Below are positions 6,935 to 15,638 of a DNA stretch of 42,738 nt, piece by piece; positions within the stretch are counted from its first letter, which is position 1, and every line of letters begins with the position of its first letter. The stretch is from a virus. The translations under genes were made by a program, and so were the position numbers. The stretch lies in the IMG/VR virus record IMGVR_UViG_3300025646_000094, positions 1 through 42,738 of that record. One strand, given 5' to 3'. Below the pieces are notes generated by a model. The model was not told where the DNA came from and searched no databases. It saw only the letters and a program-made list of their open reading frames with translations.

Positions 6935-8434
6935 ATGCCAGCGATTATAACAAATAAATTCAGGATTCACAACTCAGAACAATTTACTGAATCCTTTTCA
7001 GAAGCGGTTCCAAATGTCTATTATATGGGTATTGGAAGACCACAAGCCTTTGGTACTTTAACTAGAGGTGATAGTAGAACAACTAACGAAGGAACTGATA
7101 CTGTTCCTTTAACTCCTGTAGATTCAGTACAAGACGAATATTACTATTTTGACGATATGTTAGCGGCAAAAAGAGTAACAAGTTCTGATGTATCGTATGT
7201 CGTTCCAAGAAGAAATTGGACTGCTGGTATAGTTTACGATTATTATAGACACGACTACGGAAATAGAATTACAGGAACAACAACAACTCAAACATCAGAT
7301 AGTGGTGCTTCTACTTTATGGGATTCTACTTTCTATGTATTAACATCAACTTATCAAGTATTTAAATGTTTAGATAATAATGGTGGCGCAGCAGTTACTT
7401 CTGGTAATGAACCGTCAGTTGCTGAAGGTACTACTACTATTTTAACAACCGGAGATGGTTACAAGTGGAAATATATGTACACTTTATCAGCCGCTCAACA
7501 AACAAATTTCTTATCTACTGACTTTATGCCAGTATCAACTAATACAACTATTTCAAATGCCGCTGTTGATGGTGGTATTGATATAGTAAAAATAAAAACT
7601 GCAGGTACAGGTGGTACTGATGGAACTCACACTAGTATACCAATTAGAGGTGATGGTTCTTCAGGTACAGTTTCTGTTACAATTTCATCAGGTGCTGTTA
7701 CAGCAGTTACAGTTACAAATGTAGGTTCTGGTTATACTTTTGGATATATTACAGTTGCAGATATTATTGCAGCGGGTGGAACAGGTTTATCAGGAACTGA
7801 ATTAGATGTAATAATTCCACCAAGAAATATTACTGCCGCTGGTTCTGCTTATGGTGGACACGGCGCAGACGCAGTAAAAGAATTAGGTGCATACTATGTA
7901 ATGTTAAATACTAACTTTGAAGCAGATGAAACTTCTAACACAGGTGACTTTACAACATCAAATGACTTTAGACGTGTGATGTTAATTAAAGATCCACAAT
8001 CAGGAGGTTCTGCTGCAACTGCAACAACATTAAGAGGTACAAAAGCAATATTCTTATCTAGTGCTTCTGGTACATTTACTGTTGATGAAGAAATTAACCA
8101 AGCGACAACAGGCGCAGTTGGAAAAGTTGTAGAACACGATACTACAAATAGTATTCTATACTACATACAAACAAGATTTAACGATCACGGTGTAGATAGT
8201 AATGGTAATTTAACAGCGTTTTCTGGTACAAACACAATTACAGGACAAAGTTCATCAGTCACTGCAACTCCATCAAGTTCATCAACAACTGTAGACAATA
8301 TTGCATTTACAAGTGGATATGCTGGCGCAGAGATTGACTCGAATACTGGTGATGTAGTTTATGTTGAAAATAGATCACCAATTACAAGAGCTTCAGATCA
8401 AACTGAGAATGTTAAATTAATAATTGAATTTTAG
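6935..8434 (+). CDS. 8: Baseplate wedge protein gp8
   Basis: A 499-residue gp8 homologue, longer than T4 gp8 (about 334). Diagnostic segments match T4: PRRNW at 91-95 (T4 PRRDW), GDGYKWKYMY at 173-182 (T4 GDGYVWEYLF) and the C-terminus VVYVENRSPITRASDQTENV leading to a final EF (T4 YMENRPPIIMAMDQTEE ... TF). The extra length is a central insertion of Gly/Thr-rich beta modules (about 215-290 and 365-430), including one FTVDEEINQATTGAVGKVV unit like those in the neighbouring wedge proteins. In T4 gp8 is a dimer on the wedge periphery. The start has a late promoter and AAGAGGA. Confidence 0.92.
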   Translation: MPAIITNKFRIHNSEQFTESFSEAVPNVYYMGIGRPQAFGTLTRGDSRTTNEGTDTVPLTPVDSVQDEYYYFDDMLAAKRVTSSDVSYVVPRRNWTAGIVYDYYRHDYGNRITGTTTTQTSDSGASTLWDSTFYVLTSTYQVFKCLDNNGGAAVTSGNEPSVAEGTTTILTTGDGYKWKYMYTLSAAQQTNFLSTDFMPVSTNTTISNAAVDGGIDIVKIKTAGTGGTDGTHTSIPIRGDGSSGTVSVTISSGAVTAVTVTNVGSGYTFGYITVADIIAAGGTGLSGTELDVIIPPRNITAAGSAYGGHGADAVKELGAYYVMLNTNFEADETSNTGDFTTSNDFRRVMLIKDPQSGGSAATATTLRGTKAIFLSSASGTFTVDEEINQATTGAVGKVVEHDTTNSILYYIQTRFNDHGVDSNGNLTAFSGTNTITGQSSSVTATPSSSSTTVDNIAFTSGYAGAEIDSNTGDVVYVENRSPITRASDQTENVKLIIEF

Positions 8435-8444
8435 AGGGAAATAA

Positions 8445-11400
8445 ATGCCAAGTCCAACAGACTTTAACCTCTCGCCTTATTATGATGACTTTACCGAGTC
8501 AAAGAAGTTTCATAGAATACTTTTTAGACCGTCATTTGCAGTTCAAGCGAGAGAATTAACACAGTCACAAACACAGTTACAAAACCAAATCGAAAGAGTA
8601 TCTGATCATATTTTCGATAAAGGTGCAATGGTTATTCCAGGTGAAATTGGTTATGACTTGGATTACTATGCTGTTAAATTAACAAGTTTAGGAATTGGTA
8701 ATACTCTAGCACAATTTACAAATGGTACAATATTAACAGGTGGCACTTCAGGTGTTACTGCAGAAATCGTAAATACAGTAGCGACAGATGGTACTGATCC
8801 AGATACTTTATATGTAAAATATAGAGATAGTGGAACATCAAAAACAGCAACATCTTTTTCAGATGGTGAAACACTAACAGGTACAAATAGTGATAGTATT
8901 TCTTTAAGTTGCGTTGTTAATACAACTGCTACAGGTTGTGCAGCAGAAGTACAAGAAGGTGTTTATTACATCAATGGATTTCACGTACAAGTAACAAATC
9001 AAACATTAATACTAGACAAATATACAAACACTCCTAGTTATAGAGTAGGTTTAACAGTTACAGAATCTTTTGTAACTCCAAATAATGACGCAAGTTTAAA
9101 TGATAACGCTGCGGGTACATCAAACGCTAATGCGCCAGGCGCTCATAGATTTAAAATAGATTTAACATTAGCTAAAAAAACATTAACATCAACAGAAGAT
9201 TCAAACTTCGTTGAATTATTAAGATTATCAAATGGTATTCTACAAAATAGAGTTAGAACAACAGAATACGCTGTATTAGAAGAAACATTTGCTAGAAGAA
9301 CATATGATGAATCAGGCGATTACACAGTAAGACCTTTTGACATAGATGTTAGAGAACATTTAAAAAATGCGGCAAGTTCTGATCCAGATATTGTAAGAGG
9401 TATTTACACTTCAGCAAATGGAGGAGATGAAACTAAACTTGCAGTTGGTATATCACCAGGTAAAGCATATGTTAAAGGTTACGAAATAGAAAAATTAGCA
9501 ACTTCATATGTTGAAGTTGATAAAGCTAGAGATTTTGATACACAAAACGCTTTTCAAACTAGATTTGATGTAGGTAACTTTGTAAATGTCACAAACATTT
9601 ATGGACAACCTGATACAACTTTTGTATCTGGTGAAACAGAAGCATTTAAAAGAATTAATTTTTATAAAGAAGCAACAAGTGTACGTGGTACGGAAAATGT
9701 AAGTTCTGAATCAAGTATCAATACAATTGGTCGAGCAAAGTCCAGAGGTTTTGAATATGTATCAGGTACAGCATCAGCAAATATATTCGCAAGTTCAGGT
9801 TTAACATCAGCAATATACAGACATTATATGTTTGATATTAATATGTTTACACACTTGAACATCACAACGAATCAAAGTTTTACAACGGGTGAACAAGTAT
9901 CAGGTGGTACTTCAAACGCAACAGGTACTGTAGAAAGTATTTCTACAACAGAAAATCAAACAATCAATTCTTGTACATCAGCAAGTCCTGGTGTTGCTAC
10001 AGTTTCAGCAGGTCACAACTTTAAAGAAGGTCAACAAGTTACTTTCGCAGGTACTTTTCAAGTAGATAGTGCAGCAGTTTCTTCAGCAGTTTACACTGTA
10101 AGAAATCCTGACGCAACTACTTTTGAATTGTATAGTTCAGATGGTACAACTCCAGTTAACATTACTTCATTTTCATCGGCAACAGCAACTCACGGTGTAG
10201 TTATTTTATCAAGTGTCAATGGTGACTTTAGTGCTGGAGAAACAATTACAGGTGGTACATCATCTAATACAGCAGTTATACAATCTGACGCTGTAGGATT
10301 AAAAGGTGTTACAAGTTTTGACTTTCCACAAATTAAACAAATTGGTATGGCAGGTTCGCCAACTTACACAGCAGATACTGCGCTTGATGCAACAAATGGT
10401 ACTAACTTTACACTTACAGGAAGTTTAGATATTAGTTCAGGTTCTGCTGACGTTCAAGGTATTAATACAAGATTTACAGAAGAATTAGTTATAGGTGATT
10501 CAATTTCATTTACAAACGATAGTGGTAACACAGAAACTAAAATTGTTGAAGCAATTATTTCAAATACAAGTTTAACTTTATCAAGTGTTACTGCTGCAGC
10601 ATCTACAAAAACAGTTGCAACTCGAAGAAGAACATTAGTTCAATCACCTGAAAAAAATGTTTCTATATTTAAATTACCTTATCAAAATATTAAGACTTTA
10701 AAAACAACAGCAAATAGTGGTTTAACTGATACAAGTTATAGTGCAAGAAGACAAACTGTAATTAACTTATCAGGTGGATCAGAAACAATTACTGCTGGAA
10801 CAAATGAAATATTCCCAAGTTTAGATGAAGGTGATTACACAGTTTCTGTAATGACTGGAAGTGGTAGTGCTGTAACAGGTGATGTATTAAGTTTATCAGG
10901 TAATAACCACGAAGGTAATCCAATCTTTACTTTAGGTGGTTCACCTACAGGTAAACAGTTAACTTTAGATTTTGGTTCTAATTATGGAAGTGCAAAACTC
11001 AAAGTTATGTTTACTGTTAATAAGTCAAGTACAGCAGCTAACTCAAAAACAAAAACTTTAAATGAAGATCAAACAACTGACGTAACAACATTAGCAGCAG
11101 TACAAAAACAAGGTGGTATAAGTTTAGGTAGAGCAGATATTTACCAATTAAAATCAGTTTCAATGGCTACAGGTTTTGGTGCATATAGTGCATCTGGCGC
11201 AGTAGATATTACAAGTAGATACGAATTAGATAATGGACAAAGAGATAACTTTTATGATATTGGTAGAATAAAATTAAAAACAGGCGAGTTAACACCTACA
11301 GGTTCTTTAAGAATTACTTTTGATTACTTTACTCACGGAACTGGTGATTACTTTGATGTAGATAGTTATTCAGGTGCTGTTGATTATGAAAATATACCAA

Positions 11401-14400
11401 GTTATACTTCTGATACAACAGGTGAAGTATATGAATTAAGAGATAGTTTAGACTTTAGACCAAGAGTTGGTGCATCATCAACTATTAATTCAGGTGGACA
11501 AGATAGAAAATGGCAAACTGTTGATAGTTCTTTAGACACAGAGGCATCTACAGTAAACGTTGTTAAATTTGAATCAAGTGTAACAACAGACCACGAATAC
11601 TATTTACAAAGAGTAGATAAAATCTTTTTAGATAAAGAAGGTAATTTCAAAGTATTAAAAGGTGCAAGTTCTTTATCACCAGAAATTCCTGGTTCTTTAG
11701 ATAATGCAATGCACTTATATACATTGTTTATTCCTGCATTCACACTAGATATTGCTGATGTAGGTATTGAAGCAGTTGATAATCGAAGATATACTATGAG
11801 AGATATTGGTCGATTAGAAAGAAGAATTGAAAATGTTGAATATTACACTCAACTTTCTTTACTAGAAGCATCTGCTCAATCTTTACAAATACAAGACGCA
11901 GATGGTTTTGATAGATTTAAAAATGGATTTATCGTAGATAACTTTACAGGTCACGGAATAGGTGACGCAGGTAATTTAGATTACAAAGTATCAATGGATT
12001 ATGCAAAAGGTGAAATGCGACCAACATTCCACGAAGACGCAATACAATTAGTTGAAAGAGATGATGATGGTACAGCAATAGTTGCCGCTGATAGAACAGC
12101 AGCGAATTATGCTAAAACAGGTGATCTAATCACTTTACCATATACAGAAACAACTTTAATAGATCAACCGTATGCAAGTAAAACTGTAAATGTTAACCCA
12201 TTTGGTATCTTTACTTGGATTGGTTCAATCGCTTTAACTCCGACAAATGATGAATGGAAAGAAACAGAAAGAGCACCAGAGTTAGTAATTAATAATGATG
12301 ATGGTTCTTGGGATACATTAGTTAAACAATCTGGTAATCCAAATCTACAATCAGTAGAATTAGGAACAGTTTGGAACGAATGGCAAAATCACTGGACAGG
12401 AGTATCAACATCAAATAGTACAGAAAGATTTGAAGTAAGAGGAGGTCACGGTTGGAGAGTAATGCAACGTGACATTCAAACAACTACAAGAACAGGTACA
12501 AGAACAAGAACAGGTATTAGACAAGTATTAGTTCCTAAAACAGTTACACAAAATATTGGTGATAGAATCATATCGGTTGCGTTTGTTCCATTTATTAGAA
12601 GCAGAACAATCTCATTTAGTGCAACAAGATTAAAACCAAATACAAGAGTTTATCCTTTCTTTGATAGTGATGATGTATCAACATATGTAACACCAACAGG
12701 TGGTAACGCTGGAGATCCTGTATTAACAGATTCAAACGGAGCAGTTTCAGGTACTTTCGCAATACCTGATCCAAAAGTTGACGCAAATCCTAGATGGAGA
12801 ACAGGTCAAAGAGTATTCAGATTGACAAGTTCATCTACAAATGATTTAACTTCTGCGCCAGATACAGCGGCAAACGCTGAATACATCGCAAGAGGTATTA
12901 TTGAAACAGTACAAAATACAATTATTTCAACAAGAACAGCGGGTGTTGAATTTAGAGCAACTAACGAAACTGAATCAGTTACACAAACAAGTGTACAAAG
13001 AGGTGCGGCTAGACAAGTAGGTTACCACGACCCATTAGCAGAAACATTTATGATAGATGATGAAGGTGGTGTATTCTTAACTTCAATAGATGTTTATTTT
13101 AGTTCAAAAGATGCAAATGTTCCTGTAACTTTACAAGTTAGAAATACTGTCAATGGTTATCCAGGACAACAAATATTACCATTCGCTGAAAAAACTTTAA
13201 ATCCAAGTGCAGTTAACATAAGTTCTGATGGTACAACAGCAACTACATTTACTTTTGATAGTCCTGTTTATGTACAAGAAAATACAGAATACGCTTTTGT
13301 CTTAATGGCAAACTCTACAGATTACAATGTTTATGTTGCTAGATTAGGTGAAACTGCTTTAGATTCAGACAGAACGATCTCTCAACAACCATATGCAGGG
13401 GTATTCTTTAAATCACAAAATGGTGTCACTTGGACAGCAGATCAAAACGAAGATATTAAATTTAAAATTAAAAGAGCAGAGTTTGAAAATGTTACAGGTA
13501 CAGTTACATTAACAAATGATACTTTACCAAGTCGTACATTAGCAACAAACCCTATTAGAACTGCTGGGGATAGTACAGGTATATTAACTATATCACACCC
13601 TAATCACGGAATGCATGGTACTTCAAACAATGTCACAATTGCTGGTGTTCCATCAGGTACTTACAATGGTATAGATGCAGATCAAATTAATGGTACTTAT
13701 TCTGCGATTGGAAATGTAACTTTAGATAGTTATACACTTGACCCTGCAAACAATACTAGTTATTCAAGTTCAATTGCTGTTGCAACAAGTGCAGGTGATG
13801 TAGGTGGTTCTGCAGTAACTGCAACACAAAATAGAACATATGACGTATTAAACTTGGCGGGTATTCAAACAATGCAATTACCAGGAACAAGTATTAATTA
13901 CTATATAAGACCTACAACAGGTAAATCAATTCACGGTTCTGAATCAGAATTTAGTTTGACATCAAATGCAAACAAACTTTCAATTGTAAATAATGATAAC
14001 ATCTACTTTACAGCACCAAACGCTGTAATGAGTGAAATAAATGAAACAAATGAAATGTCAGGTTCTAAATCTTTCTGGACAATATTAGAGTTCTCAACTA
14101 CAAATACTAAATTGTCACCAGTGTTAGATACTCAGAGAATGAGTGCATTTGTAATTTCAAATAGATTAAATAACCCAACATCAGGCAATACACCTAATTA
14201 TGTTGCAGATACAGCAAATGTAGGAACATCTACAGCAGCAGTTTATCTAACTAAATCCATTACTTTAGAAAACTCATCAACTTCTTTAGATGTAAGATTA
14301 TCTCAAAATGTAAGATCAAGTTCAAATGTTAAAGTTTACTTTAGAGTATCTGGACCTGATGAAGTACGAAATATAGAAGATTTAAATTGGGTACCATTTA

Positions 14401-14588
14401 ATGGTGACGGAAGTGAAGATACAACTGTTACTCCTGCTGAAGACGATACAACATTTAAAGAATACAAATATTCAGCAAGTGATATACACGACTTTACAAG
14501 TTTCCAAATTAAAATTGTATTAACAGGATCAGTTTCATCATATCCACCGATAGTAAAAGATATGAGAGCAATCGCATTGGCGGTATAA
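8445..14588 (+). CDS. Giant baseplate/fibre protein with DUF4815-type N-terminus
   Basis: At 2047 residues this is the largest gene in the window. The first 80 residues (FNLSPYYDDFTESKKFHRIL, then FRPSFAVQARELTQSQTQLQ) are the signature of the DUF4815 family found in tails of marine T4-like phages. It continues with a long modular beta-rich body containing FxxGExxTGGTSxxTAxV units (near 90, 475 and 595), a region similar to fibre attachment proteins (about 1100-1200), a Trp-rich stretch (about 1260-1340) and a C-terminal domain ending in MRAIALAV. It occupies the slot of T4 gp9-gp10, so it probably forms the baseplate periphery that holds fibres. No catalytic motif is seen. GAGGG lies before its ATG. 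The exact role is inferred. Confidence 0.8.
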   Translation: MPSPTDFNLSPYYDDFTESKKFHRILFRPSFAVQARELTQSQTQLQNQIERVSDHIFDKGAMVIPGEIGYDLDYYAVKLTSLGIGNTLAQFTNGTILTGGTSGVTAEIVNTVATDGTDPDTLYVKYRDSGTSKTATSFSDGETLTGTNSDSISLSCVVNTTATGCAAEVQEGVYYINGFHVQVTNQTLILDKYTNTPSYRVGLTVTESFVTPNNDASLNDNAAGTSNANAPGAHRFKIDLTLAKKTLTSTEDSNFVELLRLSNGILQNRVRTTEYAVLEETFARRTYDESGDYTVRPFDIDVREHLKNAASSDPDIVRGIYTSANGGDETKLAVGISPGKAYVKGYEIEKLATSYVEVDKARDFDTQNAFQTRFDVGNFVNVTNIYGQPDTTFVSGETEAFKRINFYKEATSVRGTENVSSESSINTIGRAKSRGFEYVSGTASANIFASSGLTSAIYRHYMFDINMFTHLNITTNQSFTTGEQVSGGTSNATGTVESISTTENQTINSCTSASPGVATVSAGHNFKEGQQVTFAGTFQVDSAAVSSAVYTVRNPDATTFELYSSDGTTPVNITSFSSATATHGVVILSSVNGDFSAGETITGGTSSNTAVIQSDAVGLKGVTSFDFPQIKQIGMAGSPTYTADTALDATNGTNFTLTGSLDISSGSADVQGINTRFTEELVIGDSISFTNDSGNTETKIVEAIISNTSLTLSSVTAAASTKTVATRRRTLVQSPEKNVSIFKLPYQNIKTLKTTANSGLTDTSYSARRQTVINLSGGSETITAGTNEIFPSLDEGDYTVSVMTGSGSAVTGDVLSLSGNNHEGNPIFTLGGSPTGKQLTLDFGSNYGSAKLKVMFTVNKSSTAANSKTKTLNEDQTTDVTTLAAVQKQGGISLGRADIYQLKSVSMATGFGAYSASGAVDITSRYELDNGQRDNFYDIGRIKLKTGELTPTGSLRITFDYFTHGTGDYFDVDSYSGAVDYENIPSYTSDTTGEVYELRDSLDFRPRVGASSTINSGGQDRKWQTVDSSLDTEASTVNVVKFESSVTTDHEYYLQRVDKIFLDKEGNFKVLKGASSLSPEIPGSLDNAMHLYTLFIPAFTLDIADVGIEAVDNRRYTMRDIGRLERRIENVEYYTQLSLLEASAQSLQIQDADGFDRFKNGFIVDNFTGHGIGDAGNLDYKVSMDYAKGEMRPTFHEDAIQLVERDDDGTAIVAADRTAANYAKTGDLITLPYTETTLIDQPYASKTVNVNPFGIFTWIGSIALTPTNDEWKETERAPELVINNDDGSWDTLVKQSGNPNLQSVELGTVWNEWQNHWTGVSTSNSTERFEVRGGHGWRVMQRDIQTTTRTGTRTRTGIRQVLVPKTVTQNIGDRIISVAFVPFIRSRTISFSATRLKPNTRVYPFFDSDDVSTYVTPTGGNAGDPVLTDSNGAVSGTFAIPDPKVDANPRWRTGQRVFRLTSSSTNDLTSAPDTAANAEYIARGIIETVQNTIISTRTAGVEFRATNETESVTQTSVQRGAARQVGYHDPLAETFMIDDEGGVFLTSIDVYFSSKDANVPVTLQVRNTVNGYPGQQILPFAEKTLNPSAVNISSDGTTATTFTFDSPVYVQENTEYAFVLMANSTDYNVYVARLGETALDSDRTISQQPYAGVFFKSQNGVTWTADQNEDIKFKIKRAEFENVTGTVTLTNDTLPSRTLATNPIRTAGDSTGILTISHPNHGMHGTSNNVTIAGVPSGTYNGIDADQINGTYSAIGNVTLDSYTLDPANNTSYSSSIAVATSAGDVGGSAVTATQNRTYDVLNLAGIQTMQLPGTSINYYIRPTTGKSIHGSESEFSLTSNANKLSIVNNDNIYFTAPNAVMSEINETNEMSGSKSFWTILEFSTTNTKLSPVLDTQRMSAFVISNRLNNPTSGNTPNYVADTANVGTSTAAVYLTKSITLENSSTSLDVRLSQNVRSSSNVKVYFRVSGPDEVRNIEDLNWVPFNGDGSEDTTVTPAEDDTTFKEYKYSASDIHDFTSFQIKIVLTGSVSSYPPIVKDMRAIALAV

Positions 14589-14589
14589 T

Positions 14590-14811
14590 ATGACAAGATT
14601 AAAAGTACAAGGATTTGAAAGTTTAGTAAGAGATACTAGATCAAATGGTATTGTACATACAAATACATCAGAATATAAGATGTATATGGCGAGAGTAAGA
14701 GCGAGAGAGAAACAAGGTGATGAAATAAGAAATGCAGTTAAAGAAATAAATAATTTAAAGGCAGAATTAAGAGAAATAAAAGACTTAATTAAGGGAGTAG
14801 TAAAGAAGTAA
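14590..14811 (+). CDS. Small coiled-coil protein, 73 aa
   Basis: Begins 1 nt after the giant fibre gene and ends 1 nt before the next. The N-terminal half (MTRLKVQGFESLVRDTRSNG...) is followed by a strongly helical C-terminal half (about 30-70), rich in Arg, Glu and Lys with Ile/Leu spacing (IRNAVKEINNLKAELREIKD) typical of a coiled coil. It is probably a structural accessory or oligomerisation factor for a fibre or baseplate protein, judged by position only. No family recognised. Confidence 0.7.
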   Translation: MTRLKVQGFESLVRDTRSNGIVHTNTSEYKMYMARVRAREKQGDEIRNAVKEINNLKAELREIKDLIKGVVKK

Positions 14812-14812
14812 A

Positions 14813-15214
14813 ATGGCCGCTAGAACAGTATTAACGACTGACACACTGGAAACGTTTAGAACAACGTTTAATAGTCTATCTAGTACAGATATAGGCGATC
14901 CAGCGGGTCTAACAACGACAGCGACAAGTGTTGTAGGGGCGATTAATGAGATCAATAGTGCCGTTACAGTAACTGGTTTTCAGATCGCTGATGATACTTC
15001 TTCTGTTACACAACAAATAGTGGGTGGTGATGTGTTTAGAATTTCAAGTGGAAATAATGTTACAGCGACTGTTTCTGCAACTGATACAGTAACAATCGCA
15101 TTAAATAGTTCAATATCAGGATTAACAAGTTTGGATAGTTCGGCAATCACAATAAATAGTGTAAATGTCGCCACAGAACCTTTTGCAATTGCTCAGGCAG
15201 TCGCCCTAGGATAG
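14813..15214 (+). CDS. Virion/fibre protein, 133 aa, ends FAIAQAVALG
   Basis: A Thr/Ser-rich protein with a short helical N-terminus (ETFRTTFNSL ... VVGAINEINSAV, about 12-50) and beta-like repeats afterwards (FQIADDTSSVTQQIVGGDVF). The middle resembles segments of the 864-residue fibre protein at 30115. Its last ten residues, FAIAQAVALG, are also the last ten of the fibre protein at 33315, although the codons differ. That suggests a shared C-terminal assembly or anchoring element. Probably a virion component; precise role unknown. It ends 2 nt before a tandem late promoter. Confidence 0.7.
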   Translation: MAARTVLTTDTLETFRTTFNSLSSTDIGDPAGLTTTATSVVGAINEINSAVTVTGFQIADDTSSVTQQIVGGDVFRISSGNNVTATVSATDTVTIALNSSISGLTSLDSSAITINSVNVATEPFAIAQAVALG

Positions 15215-15216
15215 AT

Positions 15217-15233
15217 GATAAATAGTATAAATA
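15217..15233 (+). promoter_or_regulatory. Tandem late promoters GATAAATAG-TATAAATA
   Basis: Two late-promoter octamers, one nucleotide apart: GATAAATA (15217-15224) and the perfect TATAAATA (15226-15233). The same 17-nt string occurs at 36855-36871. They precede the 121-residue virion protein gene at 15250, which has an AAGTAAGGA ribosome site. Confidence 0.7.
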
Positions 15234-15249
15234 TAAGTAAGGAATAACA

Positions 15250-15615
15250 ATGGCAAACGATTTTAAAAGATTTCAAGTAAACAATGTTACTACAAGCACA
15301 GGCGCATCGGGAGATGCTCTTTATACTGCTGTTGGCGTATCAAACGGAGCGGCAAAAGAATCTATCATCATTGGTATTACATTAGCAAATACATCAGCTT
15401 CTGGTGTTACTGCTGACGTATTTTTAGATGGTAAAGATGGTACTGATACTTACATAGTTAAGGGCGCAAGTATTCCTGCAGGTTCTTCATTAGAAGTAAT
15501 GGCGGGTAACAAAATTGTAGTACAAGGAGATGCAAGTAATGATGATGTAGTTAGAGTATCGTGTGGTACTTCTAATGCATTAGACGCTACGATCTCTGTA
15601 CTTGAAGACGTATAA
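15250..15615 (+). CDS. Putative virion protein, 121 aa, beta-rich
   Basis: A small all-beta-looking protein with alternating hydrophobic residues, short Gly/Ser turns and no signal or membrane segment. The spacing of strands (SIIIGITLANTSASGVTADVF; TYIVKGASIPAGSSLEVM; NKIVVQGDA) suggests a jelly-roll or Ig-like sandwich, the type used for decoration or fibre-associated proteins. It has its own late promoter pair and AAGGA before the ATG, so it is likely made in quantity late in infection. No specific family recognised; placement among fibre genes supports a virion role. Confidence 0.7.
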   Translation: MANDFKRFQVNNVTTSTGASGDALYTAVGVSNGAAKESIIIGITLANTSASGVTADVFLDGKDGTDTYIVKGASIPAGSSLEVMAGNKIVVQGDASNDDVVRVSCGTSNALDATISVLEDV

Positions 15616-15638
15616 AAATTATAGAGAGAGAAACATAA

